Of a stretch of 64,000 bases of DNA, positions 1 to 8,608 are shown piece after piece. A program made the translations under genes and the position numbers. A model generated the notes under the pieces. That model did not search any database. It was given only the letters and a program-made list of their open reading frames with translations, and was not told the DNA's origin. Position 1 is the stretch's first letter; each line of letters opens with the position of its first letter. This DNA is from Candidatus Rokuibacteriota bacterium (lineage in GTDB: Bacteria; Methylomirabilota; Methylomirabilia; Rokubacteriales; CSP1-6): assembly GCA_030647435.1 (NCBI GenBank), contig JAUSJX010000115.1, positions 1 through 64,000 on the forward strand, given 5' to 3'.

Positions 1-485
1 CATCTGCTGTTCGAGCCCGCCGAGTTCCTGGAGAAGTTGGCCGCGCTGACGCCGCGACCCGAGGTGCACTTGCTCCTCTACCACGGGGCCCGGGCGCCGC
101 ATGCTCGCTGGCGCCGGCAGATCGTAGGCTTTCGCAGGTCGCCGGCGAGCGAGGAGGCGGCCGGGCGGACTGAGCGCGGAGCATCACGCTGCCCGCGCTC
201 CTGGGCCTGGGCCCCCCTGATGCGCCGGGCCTTCGGGATCGACGGGCTCGCGTGCCCACGCTGCGGCGCATCGCCCCGGTGGAGGACCCGGCCGTGGTGG
301 GCACGATCCTCGCGCCCCTGGGCCGGCTCCACCCGGCGGACTCTCCGGGGCCGGCCCCGCCGTCGGCCACCCTGCGCGCTGCCGCCCCCTCCCCTCCGTC
401 ATCCGTCCCAGTCTCGGGGTTGGACTCTGCCCCGGCAGGCCGCGTCTTGACGGCCCCGCGGGCGCCGGCGCAAGCTCGCCGTTGA
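1..485 (+). pseudogene. IS91-family transposase, C-terminal fragment
   Basis: Frame 1 is open from the first base. It reads a short motif about a 'LLLYHG' strand and arginine-rich region, then MRRAFGID and a zinc-ribbon start CPRCG. This is the C-terminal layout of Y2-type (PF04986) IS91 transposases, which nick DNA for rolling-circle transposition. The 5' part lies outside the window. Compared with the second copy at 8896-9106, about 11 bases are missing after CPRCG (near position 264). The conserved EDPAVVG block therefore continues in another frame (252-485). The fragment is inactive. Family assignment is from motif recognition; the breakage is seen directly. Confidence 0.6.
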
Positions 486-612
486 TGACTGGCCCGGCTG
501 CGGGATCAACGATGCGCGACGCGCGGTGCTCTCGGCGCCAGCCACCCCGCCGTCGGCGCCCGTCGGCCCCGGCCCGGTCTGATACTGGCCTTTATGGCGC
601 CTACGCGCAGCG
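199..612 (+). repeat. IS91-end direct repeat, copy A
   Basis: About 410 bp that recurs as a direct repeat at 8896-9312 with high identity by eye. It covers the last third of the transposase frame, a GC-rich downstream stretch and a terminal motif ending in CTACGCGC (about 581-612). The last 70 bp also recurs alone at 7281-7350. The terminal block probably corresponds to one end of an IS91/ISCR-like element. No reading frame spans the shared downstream part. Confidence 0.65.
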
Positions 613-682
613 GACCGTACTCGAAATGGCGCTCCTGGCTCGCCTTCGTCGGTGCGACAATTATCGGTAGGGCCATCTTGCC

Positions 683-1549
683 ATGCCTGCGCCGGCCGAT
701 CCTCGCCACGCCTTCGGAGGCGTTCCGCTTGATCACTGGTCGATCCCCATCCAGGACGCCCAGCTCTTAGCGGGACAACCGCCGGGGACCTTTTCTCATT
801 CGCCTGTCATTGGCCCTGCCACCACCCTGAGACGTATCGGGTATCGCGACTATGTACATCCGTCTGATGTGACATTCCGTGAGTTCTTGATTGGCTTCGT
901 CGTCGAGCAGTTCGGTGGCCTGGAATGGTTGCAACGCGAGTTTCCTTTGCCCATTGCAGAACGTCATGTCGTGAGCGGCTGGTACTCGCGCACTGTGGCG
1001 TCTATCAACGAGGCACAGCGAGTCGCACAGGCCAGTCCCGGAGATGAAATCCGGATTCCGGCCTCAGGATACATGAGTGAGCTCTTAGCATTGGCCTACG
1101 ACCTAGCACTGTTGATCGATAGACACTGTCTGCCAGTTCCGCTTCTAGAACGACTCCGAGTGCGCACGGAGTATCAAGGTGCCCGCTTTGAGATGGCTGT
1201 TGCAGCTATCTCCGTCCGCGCGGGGTTCCGCGTCAACTTCATCAAGGACACGACCAAAACGGGGCCGGAGTTCATCGCTGAGGACCCAATCACTGCTACC
1301 AGCTTCGGTGTCGAGGCGAAGAGTCGCCATCGCGAAGGGGTACTTCATCGGCCCGGACAACTAGACCCGAAAAAGGCGGCCCGGGCAGACGTAGACAGGC
1401 TTATCACGGAGGCCTTGGCCAAGGACCGACGCGGCTTGCCCTACGTCGTCATGATTGATGTAAATGCGCCAATTGAACCCGGGAAGACTTCCCTTGAGCA
1501 GGCCTGGTTTGTGGATGCCTGGAGAAAGTTGGGTCCACATTCAAACTGA
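683..1549 (+). CDS. PD-(D/E)xK nuclease-like protein, probably interrupted
   Basis: A 288-residue protein of unknown family. Around residues 165-215 it has a restriction-endonuclease-like core: GARFE (E170), GPE (E196), then VEAK (E211, K213). The P-E ... E-x-K spacing fits a PD-(D/E)xK nuclease fold. After the TGA stop at 1547-1549 the same frame stays open. It reads GGERLAKIN and then a tryptophan-rich strand that looks like continued protein, merging with the next entry. The TGA may therefore be a nonsense mutation in a longer gene. The gene follows IS91 copy A directly and its codon use is less GC-biased than the core genes. Nuclease function is inferred from motif spacing only. Confidence 0.5.
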   Translation: MPAPADPRHAFGGVPLDHWSIPIQDAQLLAGQPPGTFSHSPVIGPATTLRRIGYRDYVHPSDVTFREFLIGFVVEQFGGLEWLQREFPLPIAERHVVSGWYSRTVASINEAQRVAQASPGDEIRIPASGYMSELLALAYDLALLIDRHCLPVPLLERLRVRTEYQGARFEMAVAAISVRAGFRVNFIKDTTKTGPEFIAEDPITATSFGVEAKSRHREGVLHRPGQLDPKKAARADVDRLITEALAKDRRGLPYVVMIDVNAPIEPGKTSLEQAWFVDAWRKLGPHSN

Positions 1550-1588
1550 GGGGGCGAGCGCCTTGCGAAGATCAATGCTCTCTGGTTT

Positions 1589-2209
1589 GTGAACTATGCA
1601 CGTCGCTATTCGGCCGATCAGGTCGTGCCTCCCTCAAACATGTACGGGACCATAAATGAGTATCCCGAGTATCCACTCCCGTCCGAGGTTCTCGGCCGCT
1701 TGGCGGCCGCCGTCACGGCACATGGACTGGTCCCAGACGAGATGCTTACGGAGGAGGACTTAGAGCGCCGCTTTGTTACATGCAGTGCCATCGATGTCAG
1801 TGACCCTCGCGCCGTGGTCGCGAGTTTCTTTGCTAGCCAGAGGATCACTCCTAGCACAGAACCCGATTGGGACAGGCCCGCTGCATTGTTTCACCCCAGT
1901 GGGATGGTCTACTACGAAACCGAGGGTCTCTATCGAGGATGGCGGCCTTTTCACGAGTATCTTGGGACTCTTCGTAAGCAATCACCATTCCTTGCGGTAG
2001 CAGACTTTGTCTTTTCGGTGGGAAGCCACATGAAGCCTACAGAGGACACGTTACGGCTGACGGTCCAATACGACTGGGTACTACAGACTGTGTCTGATGT
2101 GCTGTCTCGGGGTCACCCGCAGATTGACTTTCACTTATGGTATGGCAAGGGACGATGGTGGATCATCAGTCTGATCCTCCGGGACGGTCGGGGCGTCGTT
2201 GCCTATTGA
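1589..2209 (+). CDS. Hypothetical protein, 3' end replaced by the IS630 insertion
   Basis: 206 residues from a GTG at 1589, in the same frame as the nuclease-like ORF that ends at 1549. The upstream in-frame codons back to 1550 look coding, so this may be the C-terminal half of that protein rather than a separate gene. Residues 70-206 are rich in aromatics and weakly recall an NTF2/SnoaL-like fold; no firm family is assigned. Its last codon and stop (TAT TGA, 2204-2209) lie across the left boundary of the IS630 element. Removing the element and one TA would extend the protein by ten residues, to a stop at 3342-3344. Confidence 0.5.
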   Translation: MNYARRYSADQVVPPSNMYGTINEYPEYPLPSEVLGRLAAAVTAHGLVPDEMLTEEDLERRFVTCSAIDVSDPRAVVASFFASQRITPSTEPDWDRPAALFHPSGMVYYETEGLYRGWRPFHEYLGTLRKQSPFLAVADFVFSVGSHMKPTEDTLRLTVQYDWVLQTVSDVLSRGHPQIDFHLWYGKGRWWIISLILRDGRGVVAY

Positions 2210-3308
2210 GTCTTGCGTAAGCAATGGAAGGAGTCACGGTGTCCACGGCAACGCTGATGCGTAGATGCAGGACCACAGGAGATCTTGCGAGCGACGGAGG
2301 CGGCGAACCGCGGTGCCAAGAGCGTGGCGGAGTGCGGCGAGATCGTCCGGGGCGCCATTGGCGAGGGCGCGGTCGGCGTGGCCCCAGACGGACTCGGCGG
2401 GGTTGAGTTCGGGCGCAGAGGCGGGGAAGAAGTGAACGGGCAGCCGGGGATGGCGCGCGCGGAAGCGCTGGACGTTGCCGCGCCGGTGGATGGAGCCACG
2501 GTCTCAGAGCAGATCGACGGGGCCCCGGAGGTGGCGCAGCAGGTGTCGAAGGAAGGTCTCGATGTCGAGGCCGGTGAGATTGCGGGGGCGACCGTGGAGA
2601 TAGAGCGCGATCTGGCGCCGTCCGGGCGACACCGCCACCCCACTACAGACCGAGAGGCGATCGTGGCGATACCGATGGCGCAGATACGGAGTTCCCCCGC
2701 GGGGCGCCCAGGTCCGCCGGACAGTGGGGGTGAGCAGGAAGCCGCTCTCATCGACGAACACGAGGTGGGCGCCCCGGCGGGCGGCGTTTTTTTATCCGGG
2801 GCCACGCGCTCCGCTTCCACCGGGCGATGGCCGGTTCGTCCCGCTCGACGGCCCGCCGCTCGGGCTTCTGGCAGCTCCAGCCCAGGCCGGTCAGGACTTT
2901 CCACACGTGCGCCGGATGATAGCGAACGCCAAACTGCTGGCGGATCAGCGCGGCCACTCGGGGCAACGTCCAGAGATCGGTGCGGTACCCGGCCCGCAAC
3001 GGCCCGTGGCCCAGCAGCGTGACCAGCTTCGCTTTCTGGCCGGGCGATAATCGCGATGGGCGTCCTGGGGTGGGCTTGGGGCGCAGGCCCCGCGCCCCCT
3101 CGCGCTCGTACGCCTGCCACCACCGGGACACCGAACTCGCCGAGGCGGAGAACTGGCGCGCCACCGCCGACAGCGTCTGCCCGGCCTTCACCTGCGCGAT
3201 CGCCCGCCGCCGCCGTTGCTCCAGTTGCTCGGGTGTTCCGGCTGGTCTCATGCCTCATACGCTGTCACCCGATCCTCGAGAATCTCCCATTATTTCTGCA
3301 AGACTCAA
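2206..3308 (-). mobile_element. IS630-family element flanked by TA
   Basis: The left end (2206 onward) and the reverse complement of the right end (to 3308) share TTGAGTCTTGC and then a partly matching stretch of about 15 bases. This gives terminal inverted repeats of roughly 27 bp. Both ends abut TA (2204-2205 and 3309-3310), the target duplication typical of the IS630/Tc1 superfamily. The element is about 1.1 kb and carries one minus-strand transposase locus. The boundaries are exact, but the transposase frame is broken, so it could move only in trans. Confidence 0.8.
2234..3251 (-). pseudogene. IS630 transposase, disrupted
   Basis: The N-terminal part (3251-2748) is a helix-turn-helix domain with SVARQFSASASSVSRWW, followed by the winged-helix region. 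The DDE part (2761-2234) starts VFVDESGF, with the first catalytic Asp, and ends in LLWSCIYASALPW. Two defects are visible. Joining the halves needs a net +1 (or -2) shift at a run of seven A residues (minus strand, 2793-2787). The DDE half has TGA at 2506-2504, where the family has Trp before DRGSIH. The A7 run could allow programmed slippage, but the TGA would still cut the protein before the second catalytic Asp. I therefore call it a pseudogene. Confidence 0.75.
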
Positions 3309-3357
3309 TATGTCGCCTACGCGCATGAGCTGCATCCGCCCTGAACGCAGCGGCGAC

Positions 3358-4284
3358 CTAGCGAGCGGCGGATAGCTCCATCGGCTGCGCCTCGAAGGGG
3401 ACGCCGGCCGGGAACCCGACCAGCCTGATCTCGGGGTGGAGCGTGATGCCCAGCCGCGTCTCGACGCGCTCGCGAGCCATCTCCATGAGCGCGAGGATAT
3501 CGTGATGGGTGGCCCCGCCAACGTTGACGATCAGGTTGGCAGACTTCGAGGAGATCTCGGCGCCGTTCACGCGCTTGCCGCGGAGGCCAACCATCTCGAC
3601 GAGTCGGGCGGCGCGATCGCCGGGCGGATTCTTCCAGATGTAGCCCGCGGTCGCGAGGGTGAAGGGCTGCGATTCCTTCCACACTTTCAGCCGGTACTGC
3701 AGAGCCTTCTGGACGACCTGGGCCGGACGACGCTCGAGCTGCAGCCGGCAGCCCACGAGGATGCCGCCCGTCGGCAGATCGAAGGTCCGCCCGCCGGCAG
3801 GCCCTCCCGCGCGGTGCTCGCCCAGGGTCCCGTCGGGATGCACGAAGTAGACGGCCGAACAATGCTCGATGAGCGCGCCTTCGGCTGTCCGCGCCTTGGT
3901 CGCCAGCGCGCCCCCGACGGTGGCCGGAATCCCCGCCAGGTACTCGAGGCCGCCCAGACCCTGCGCCGCGGCCTCCCGGATGAGGGCAGAGAGCGGCATG
4001 CCCGCTCCCACCGCGACCTCGTCGCCGGCGAACTCGGCTCGACTGAGAATGCCCTGTAGCTTCACGACGACGGCCTGCAGGCCGCGGTCGGAGACGAGCA
4101 GATTGTTGCCGCCGCCGATCACGATGAGGGGCAGATCCTCCTGTTCGGCGAAGGCGAGAGCGTAGCGGAGATCAACGAGGTCCTGCGGCATGATGAAAAA
4201 CTCCGCGGGGCCACCGATCCGCAACGAGGTGTGGAAGCTGAGGGGTTCTCTGAACCTGACGGCGCCGGTGATTCGCCCTAACAT
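3358..4284 (-). CDS. MurB-like FAD-binding oxidoreductase
   Basis: About 308 residues. It has an FAD-binding PCMH-type domain (SFHTSLRIGGPAEF near the N terminus, then GGGNNLLVSDRG and GIPATVGGAL) and a MurB C-terminal domain (ISSKSANLIVN, LHPEIRLVG). MurB reduces UDP-GlcNAc-enolpyruvate to UDP-MurNAc in the cytoplasm. Several usual MurB positions differ: the AGS motif that holds the catalytic Ser reads AGY, the YRxS motif is not evident, and the MNAGA segment reads ATKAR. No mur or fts genes are adjacent. It may be a second, divergent paralogue. The ATG at 4284 is preferred because GGGAGG lies 5 nt upstream. Confidence 0.75.
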   Translation of the reverse strand: MLGRITGAVRFREPLSFHTSLRIGGPAEFFIMPQDLVDLRYALAFAEQEDLPLIVIGGGNNLLVSDRGLQAVVVKLQGILSRAEFAGDEVAVGAGMPLSALIREAAAQGLGGLEYLAGIPATVGGALATKARTAEGALIEHCSAVYFVHPDGTLGEHRAGGPAGGRTFDLPTGGILVGCRLQLERRPAQVVQKALQYRLKVWKESQPFTLATAGYIWKNPPGDRAARLVEMVGLRGKRVNGAEISSKSANLIVNVGGATHHDILALMEMARERVETRLGITLHPEIRLVGFPAGVPFEAQPMELSAAR

Positions 4285-4922
4285 CTGAGCCTCCCATTCG
4301 TCGGCCCATCGGCCGCGCGGCGTGAAGTTGCATTCGCGCACCTCTAGTGCACGACCGTTGCCAAGGCCCGATGTGCAAGGTTATCCGTCAGTTTGCTGAC
4401 ACTGGCCGACGAGGGCGTGACAGAGGGTGTCAGGATTTGTGACGGAGAATGGCAGTCAACTGGGCGGACTCTCGGACAAAGCCGGCGTACCCATCCGACC
4501 GCTCGCGCTGGGCTATGTACTGTACATCGGGAGCGTAGATAACATAGAGCCCGTTCTCAGTCATGGCGCCCCGCGGCCCAGGCTCTTTCCTCCTTGTCAC
4601 AACTCTTCCCCTTGTCAGCGCATAGGACGGACAAACGCTGTTCCCTCGGCTCCCTCGCCGCGCGAAGCGGGTGGGGGACATGCGGCCTCCCCTGCGGGCC
4701 CCAGCCTGACACCCGGCATTGCTCGCTTCACCGGGGCGAAGGCGAGCGTCAGCACCGCGATCGCCCTCTGACCGGGGCCATCCTGCGCCGCCACGGGCTC
4801 GCGGTCGAGAAGCGGGCGGAGGGGTGCGGCGGCGGGGCCGGGAGGGCGCCGGAGCGGGCCCGGTGGGCGAGAATGGCCTGCACCGCGAGGGGATCCTGCA
4901 CGGAAGTCGTCTTCCGACTTCT
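4285..4922. other. Intergenic accessory DNA with inverted IS-end-like motif
   Basis: No gene with family-like features was found. Positions 4529-4620, read on the minus strand, contain TGTGACAAGGA and later ACTGAGAACGGG then TATGTTATCTACGCTC. The same order recurs on the plus strand at 5949-6034, so the pcm gene lies between inverted copies. The rest is GC-rich sequence whose open frames look like chance. Confidence 0.5.
4529..4620 (-). repeat. Dispersed end motif, copy D (inverted relative to C)
   Basis: Minus-strand block with TGTGACAAGGA, a GC-rich spacer, then ATGACTGAGAACGGG and TATGTTATCTACGCTC. It matches 5949-6034 on the plus strand. The core also resembles the terminal motif of the IS91-like copies (CTGAGAATGG ... 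CTACGCGC), though more distantly. The likely role is as the end of a lost mobile element; this is inference. Confidence 0.55.
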
Positions 4923-5642
4923 TTACCGGGGCGGCCTCACCAGCGGCACGAAGCGGACGGGGATGGTGCGCTGCTGAACGATGCCGGTTGGCGTCCGCGA
5001 GACGAGCAGGATTTCCTGATAGGCGACGCCTACGGGAATGATCATGCGCCCGCCGACCGCGAGCTGATCCACCAGCGGCTGCGGCACGTGGTCGGGCGCC
5101 GCGGTCACCATGATCGCATCGAACGGCGCCTGCTCGGGCCATCCGAGGTATCCGTCGCCCGTGCGCACGTGCACGTTCCGGTAGCCGAGCTCCGCAAGCG
5201 TGTTGCGGGCGTGGTCGGCAAGCTGCGGCACGATCTCGATCGTGTAGACCTCGCGCGCCAGCTCGCCCAGGACCGCAGCCTGATAGCCCGACCCAGTGCC
5301 GATCTCCAGCACCTTTTTCTTGTTCGTGACCTGCAGCCCTTCGGTCATGTAGGCCACGATGTAGGGCTGTGAGATCGTTTGGCCGTAGCCGATCGGCAGC
5401 GGCCGATCGGCGTAGGCCTGCGGCACCACTCCGCTTGGCACGAACCGCTCGCGCGGCACCTTCAACATCGCGGCCAGCACCCCTTCGTCCTTGATGCCAC
5501 GCGCTTTGATCTGGTCTTCGACCATTCGATGTCGTCCGGCCAGCGGCGAGTCCTCGCGCGCCTGCGCCGCGAGGCGGCCGGTCCACGGCCAGTGGGCGTA
5601 TCCCACGACGAGCAGGCCGAGCACGATAAGGCTGAACTTCAT
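4923..5642 (-). CDS. pcm: Protein-L-isoaspartate O-methyltransferase, exported form
   Basis: 239 residues. Repairs isoaspartyl residues in damaged proteins by SAM-dependent methylation. The SAM site motif EIGTGSGYQAAVL is near residue 113, preceded by the PIMT motif GYGQTISQPY. The N terminus (MKFSLIVLGLLVVGYAHWPW) is a hydrophobic signal or anchor, so the enzyme probably works in the periplasm or at the membrane, unlike the standard cytosolic Pcm. It stands alone between two inverted repeat copies. Family assignment is firm; export is inferred from the leader. Confidence 0.9.
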   Translation of the reverse strand: MKFSLIVLGLLVVGYAHWPWTGRLAAQAREDSPLAGRHRMVEDQIKARGIKDEGVLAAMLKVPRERFVPSGVVPQAYADRPLPIGYGQTISQPYIVAYMTEGLQVTNKKKVLEIGTGSGYQAAVLGELAREVYTIEIVPQLADHARNTLAELGYRNVHVRTGDGYLGWPEQAPFDAIMVTAAPDHVPQPLVDQLAVGGRMIIPVGVAYQEILLVSRTPTGIVQQRTIPVRFVPLVRPPR

Positions 5643-6704
5643 GACCGGAGTGACCTATGTGCCCGCGAAAGAGAAGCGTCCACAATCGTAGCCGGCGCGA
5701 AGGCAACAAAAAGGCCGTTAGCGGCCCCGAGCCGGGGGCGCGTGGACACCGGGGGCGGGGCGGGCCGGCCCGACGGAGTGACTGACGAGGCGCTGACCGG
5801 CCAAGCCATGGCTGCGATCCTGCGCCGGGGAGCCCGGGTCCGTCAAGAAGTGCGCGGAGCGGACCAAGGCCTGGCCACGCCCCCGGGGGGCGGGGCCGCC
5901 GAGCCGGAGTCAGCGGTCGCGCCGGAGTCACGCCGCCCCGGCGCCGGGCCTGTGACAAGGAAGACCCGGGGGGAGAACCCTCGGGCGAGGCGGGCCATGA
6001 CTGAGAACGGGTCTTATGTTATCTACGCTCTTGAGGGCCCGAAAGCGCCCGGAGTTCATGAGTTGGCGGAGGCCCTCGGTGGCCGCACAGCGCCAGAGAT
6101 ACGTCGGACAACCACTCGCTCGAGTGAGCGGCCGGCGGCCAAGTCGGGACCGATTCGGGCTCGAATTCTTCAAAGATTCTAGTCCTCAACTTTCGCTCTT
6201 CTGTCCCTGAGTATCTGCTCGGAGCATTTCATTGGCTCCTGTCCGGGGCGAGGCGCTCTGTTGCATATCGCAGAACGCCAAGAGCCGCCGTAGGGAGGGT
6301 GGTCTCCGCTGCTGAATCTCGCCCCCAATTCGGATGGTCGCAATCCAACGGCGTCAGTCGCCTTTGAACTTGTGGCCCGTCGTCAAAGCCACGATCCCGA
6401 CTCCAAGAAACTTGCCGCCTAAGGCAAGTTACGACATCTTCGTCGCTCCTACCACTCACGCTGTAACTCTCAATTCCCTTATAAAGAGGCCGCCGGCACC
6501 GATAGCACCCGTATCTCACATAAGTATGGTTCATGACCATCGTCATGAGAAGGAGGTCGCGAGGCCGAAGGCATGAGCCGCAAAGCTGCGTTGGCCTGCT
6601 CTTACTAAAGCATACCGAGATAAATTTTCTATAAACTCTCCTTTGCTTTCGGGATGCTTGATCTTGCGTAATACGAAACTACAGTCTTAGACTATGACCA
6701 TTCT
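5643..6704. other. Long intergenic stretch, repeat remnants and AT-rich DNA
   Basis: The first half (to about 6050) is very GC-rich and ends in end-motif copy C. From about 6180 the base composition drops towards 50% GC and stays low to 8880, marking a foreign segment. A 105-codon minus-strand frame at 6229-6546 with several Cys and Arg residues is possible, but has no recognisable family and no clear ribosome site. I do not call it a gene. Confidence 0.5.
5949..6034 (+). repeat. Dispersed end motif, copy C
   Basis: Plus-strand partner of 4529-4620: TGTGACAAGGA, spacer, ATGACTGAGAACGGG, then TATGTTATCTACGCTC. It closes the GC-rich part just before the AT-rich segment. Same interpretation as copy D. 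Confidence 0.55.
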
Positions 6705-7274
6705 ATGTTTACCGTACCCGCCAACTTCATCGGCACTTTCAAGACTGGCGATAATATCAACTACAATCTGCGTCTCCTCGCGGTTTTATACAGGCACTAC
6801 GAAGAAGCGAATGCTGAAGAACAAAGCCTCCTATGCAAGCCGATAATATTGATTTTGGTGTCCATCATCGAAGCAATTCTGCACGATTTTCACATGCGTA
6901 TTCGCGTCTTCACCATTGAGGGAGTGAAGACCCTGGCAGATTCCGTAATTGCCTACATACAAGGGAAAGATCCCGATGAACTTGAAACCTATATCGCCAG
7001 CGCCAGGAAGCATAATTTGTTTGAGATGGCTAATCTTCGCTTTTACGACATCCTGACCGAATTGAGAAAACTTCGCAACCGCATCCACATTCAGAATACC
7101 AAAGGTCTGCCTCCGCCAGATGAGCACAACGCCTTTACGCAGGCTAAAACACTGCTCGCGGAAAAAGCCTTAGAACGGGTTGTAAAGAAAATGGCAGAGA
7201 AATATCCAAGAGGCGAGCACGTATCCGGATTCGTGGGTGATTTCGTGTTTCCGTGGTTAGCGCATTTCGCTTAA
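6705..7274 (+). CDS. Hypothetical HEPN-like protein
   Basis: 189 residues, mostly alpha-helical by composition, with codon use much less GC-biased than the core genes. Residues 121-130 read RKLRNRIHIQ, an arginine-to-histidine motif of the kind found in HEPN nucleases of toxin and defence systems. An N-terminal hydrophobic helix (about 45-60) may be buried rather than transmembrane. No partner nucleotidyltransferase is adjacent. The ATG follows an AT-rich leader. It ends immediately before the short IS91-end copy at 7281. The HEPN assignment is tentative, from one motif and the helical character. Confidence 0.5.
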   Translation: MFTVPANFIGTFKTGDNINYNLRLLAVLYRHYEEANAEEQSLLCKPIILILVSIIEAILHDFHMRIRVFTIEGVKTLADSVIAYIQGKDPDELETYIASARKHNLFEMANLRFYDILTELRKLRNRIHIQNTKGLPPPDEHNAFTQAKTLLAEKALERVVKKMAEKYPRGEHVSGFVGDFVFPWLAHFA

Positions 7275-7280
7275 GTCATC

Positions 7281-7350
7281 TCCCAGCCACCCCGCCGTCG
7301 GTGCCCGCCGGCCCCGGCCCGGTCTGATAATTGCCTTTCTGTCGCCTGCG
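7281..7350 (+). repeat. IS91-end repeat, short copy E
   Basis: About 70 bp matching the last part of copies A and F: CAGCCACCCCGCCGTCGG, then CCGGTCTGATAATTGCC and CTGCGCGC. No transposase sequence accompanies it. It sits exactly between the HEPN-like gene and the membrane hydrolase, as if marking a cargo junction. Confidence 0.65.
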
Positions 7351-7402
7351 CGCCGTGCGGCACTTTACCTCACGCGCTATGATAGCCGGTGGGCTTGTCC
7401 TT

Positions 7403-8581
7403 ATGACCGCTACGGATAATCTGCTCCAGGACGCTCGCACCGTCGCCATCGTTGTCCACGGCGTCGGTGATCATTCCGATGTCGACATTCTTGACGAAGC
7501 GGCAAAGGGTGCTGCGGCTTTCCAGGACTCCGGTTTCCTTGTTCGTCGAATCCAGTTAACGGGCATCCCGTCGGAACCTCCCCCATACCCTATATGGGAA
7601 AAGCACGGGGACGACAATCCATCACTCTCTTCACTCTCGATCGAGGTCGACGGGAGCAGGCATGTCATTCTCCCCATCGTTTGGTCGGATTTTCGCCTCC
7701 GTGCGCAATACTGGCCGAAGTGGAGCGACCCTGTCAGCATTGCAGTGAGTATTCCCCTGTGGGGATATTCGCTTTTGCTGCTTAGCGTGGACTGTCTCCG
7801 CTGCATTCCCAAAGCAAGGGCGCCATGGATACCGGCGCTCGCGGGCGTTGCGGTATTTGTGATTTGCGCGGCTCTGGGTGCGTATTTATCCGCGCGATTT
7901 GCAATCAACAATGTCTATGCGGCTGAAAGCATGTTTAGCCCGGTCTATGGAGCTTTCGGTCTGTTGCTTGTCGGTTGCATCGTAAAACTGACTACGCCGG
8001 CTTTTGATTTCGTGGGCGATGTCGTACGTTACGTGGCAAGTGATTCCTTTAGACAAAAGCGGATTGCAGCACTTGCAAACGTACTGGCGTACGTGTTGCG
8101 CGCCGCTCCGAAAGCGAAAACCATGGTGGTGGGGGACAGTCTTGGTAGCGTCTTGGTGGCCCAATCGGCACTTCATCTTGGTTCGACCGAGCACTCAGAT
8201 CGCATCGTCGTTGCAACGATTGGCTCACCGCTCCGGTTGATGTCGGATATGTTTAAGGGAACTGTGCCGAGTGCAGATGAATTGGTCAAAAGCTACTCCG
8301 AATCTCCGCTAATTGCGTTCTGGGCCAACCTTTGGCGAGACCAGGATTTCATCGGGCGGGCGCTTCGGCCAGATGCTCATGCTCGGTACGCCGAACGATC
8401 CCTCGGCAATGGCCCTCATTGGAATGCTTGGAGCGATAGCCGTCTTTGGAGAGCAATCATTGAAATCCTACTAGCTACACGCTCCGGGACGTTCGAAAAA
8501 CTACGGGAGTCCTGGAAACCCGCGCCGCTGGATGAGGAGGAACTGCGCGAATACGAAGCACGTTCCGAGAAACTCGCTTGA
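7403..8581 (+). CDS. Membrane-embedded alpha/beta-hydrolase-like protein
   Basis: About 392 residues from ATG 7403; ATGs at 7331 and 7379 are alternatives, but 7331 lies in the repeat. The N terminus has VVHGVGDHSD, an oxyanion-type HG motif after a beta strand. Around residues 115-190 there are two to three hydrophobic segments likely to cross the membrane. A nucleophile elbow GDSLGS follows near residue 246. The order suggests a serine hydrolase whose fold is split by membrane helices. The substrate is unknown. It is AT-richer than the core and is followed after 27 bp by a small membrane protein, forming a two-gene cargo between repeat copies E and F. Confidence 0.6.
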   Translation: MTATDNLLQDARTVAIVVHGVGDHSDVDILDEAAKGAAAFQDSGFLVRRIQLTGIPSEPPPYPIWEKHGDDNPSLSSLSIEVDGSRHVILPIVWSDFRLRAQYWPKWSDPVSIAVSIPLWGYSLLLLSVDCLRCIPKARAPWIPALAGVAVFVICAALGAYLSARFAINNVYAAESMFSPVYGAFGLLLVGCIVKLTTPAFDFVGDVVRYVASDSFRQKRIAALANVLAYVLRAAPKAKTMVVGDSLGSVLVAQSALHLGSTEHSDRIVVATIGSPLRLMSDMFKGTVPSADELVKSYSESPLIAFWANLWRDQDFIGRALRPDAHARYAERSLGNGPHWNAWSDSRLWRAIIEILLATRSGTFEKLRESWKPAPLDEEELREYEARSEKLA

Positions 8582-8608
8582 CTCGGATGGCTCTGGACTA
8601 CGGGTCTG

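Noticed and set aside
2504-2506. TGA in the IS630 transposase as a selenocysteine codon
   Set aside because: The position is Trp, not Cys, in the family, and the frame is already disrupted upstream.
6229-6546. 105-codon minus-strand frame with several Cys residues
   Set aside because: No ribosome site, family or neighbour support. Left as uncertain.
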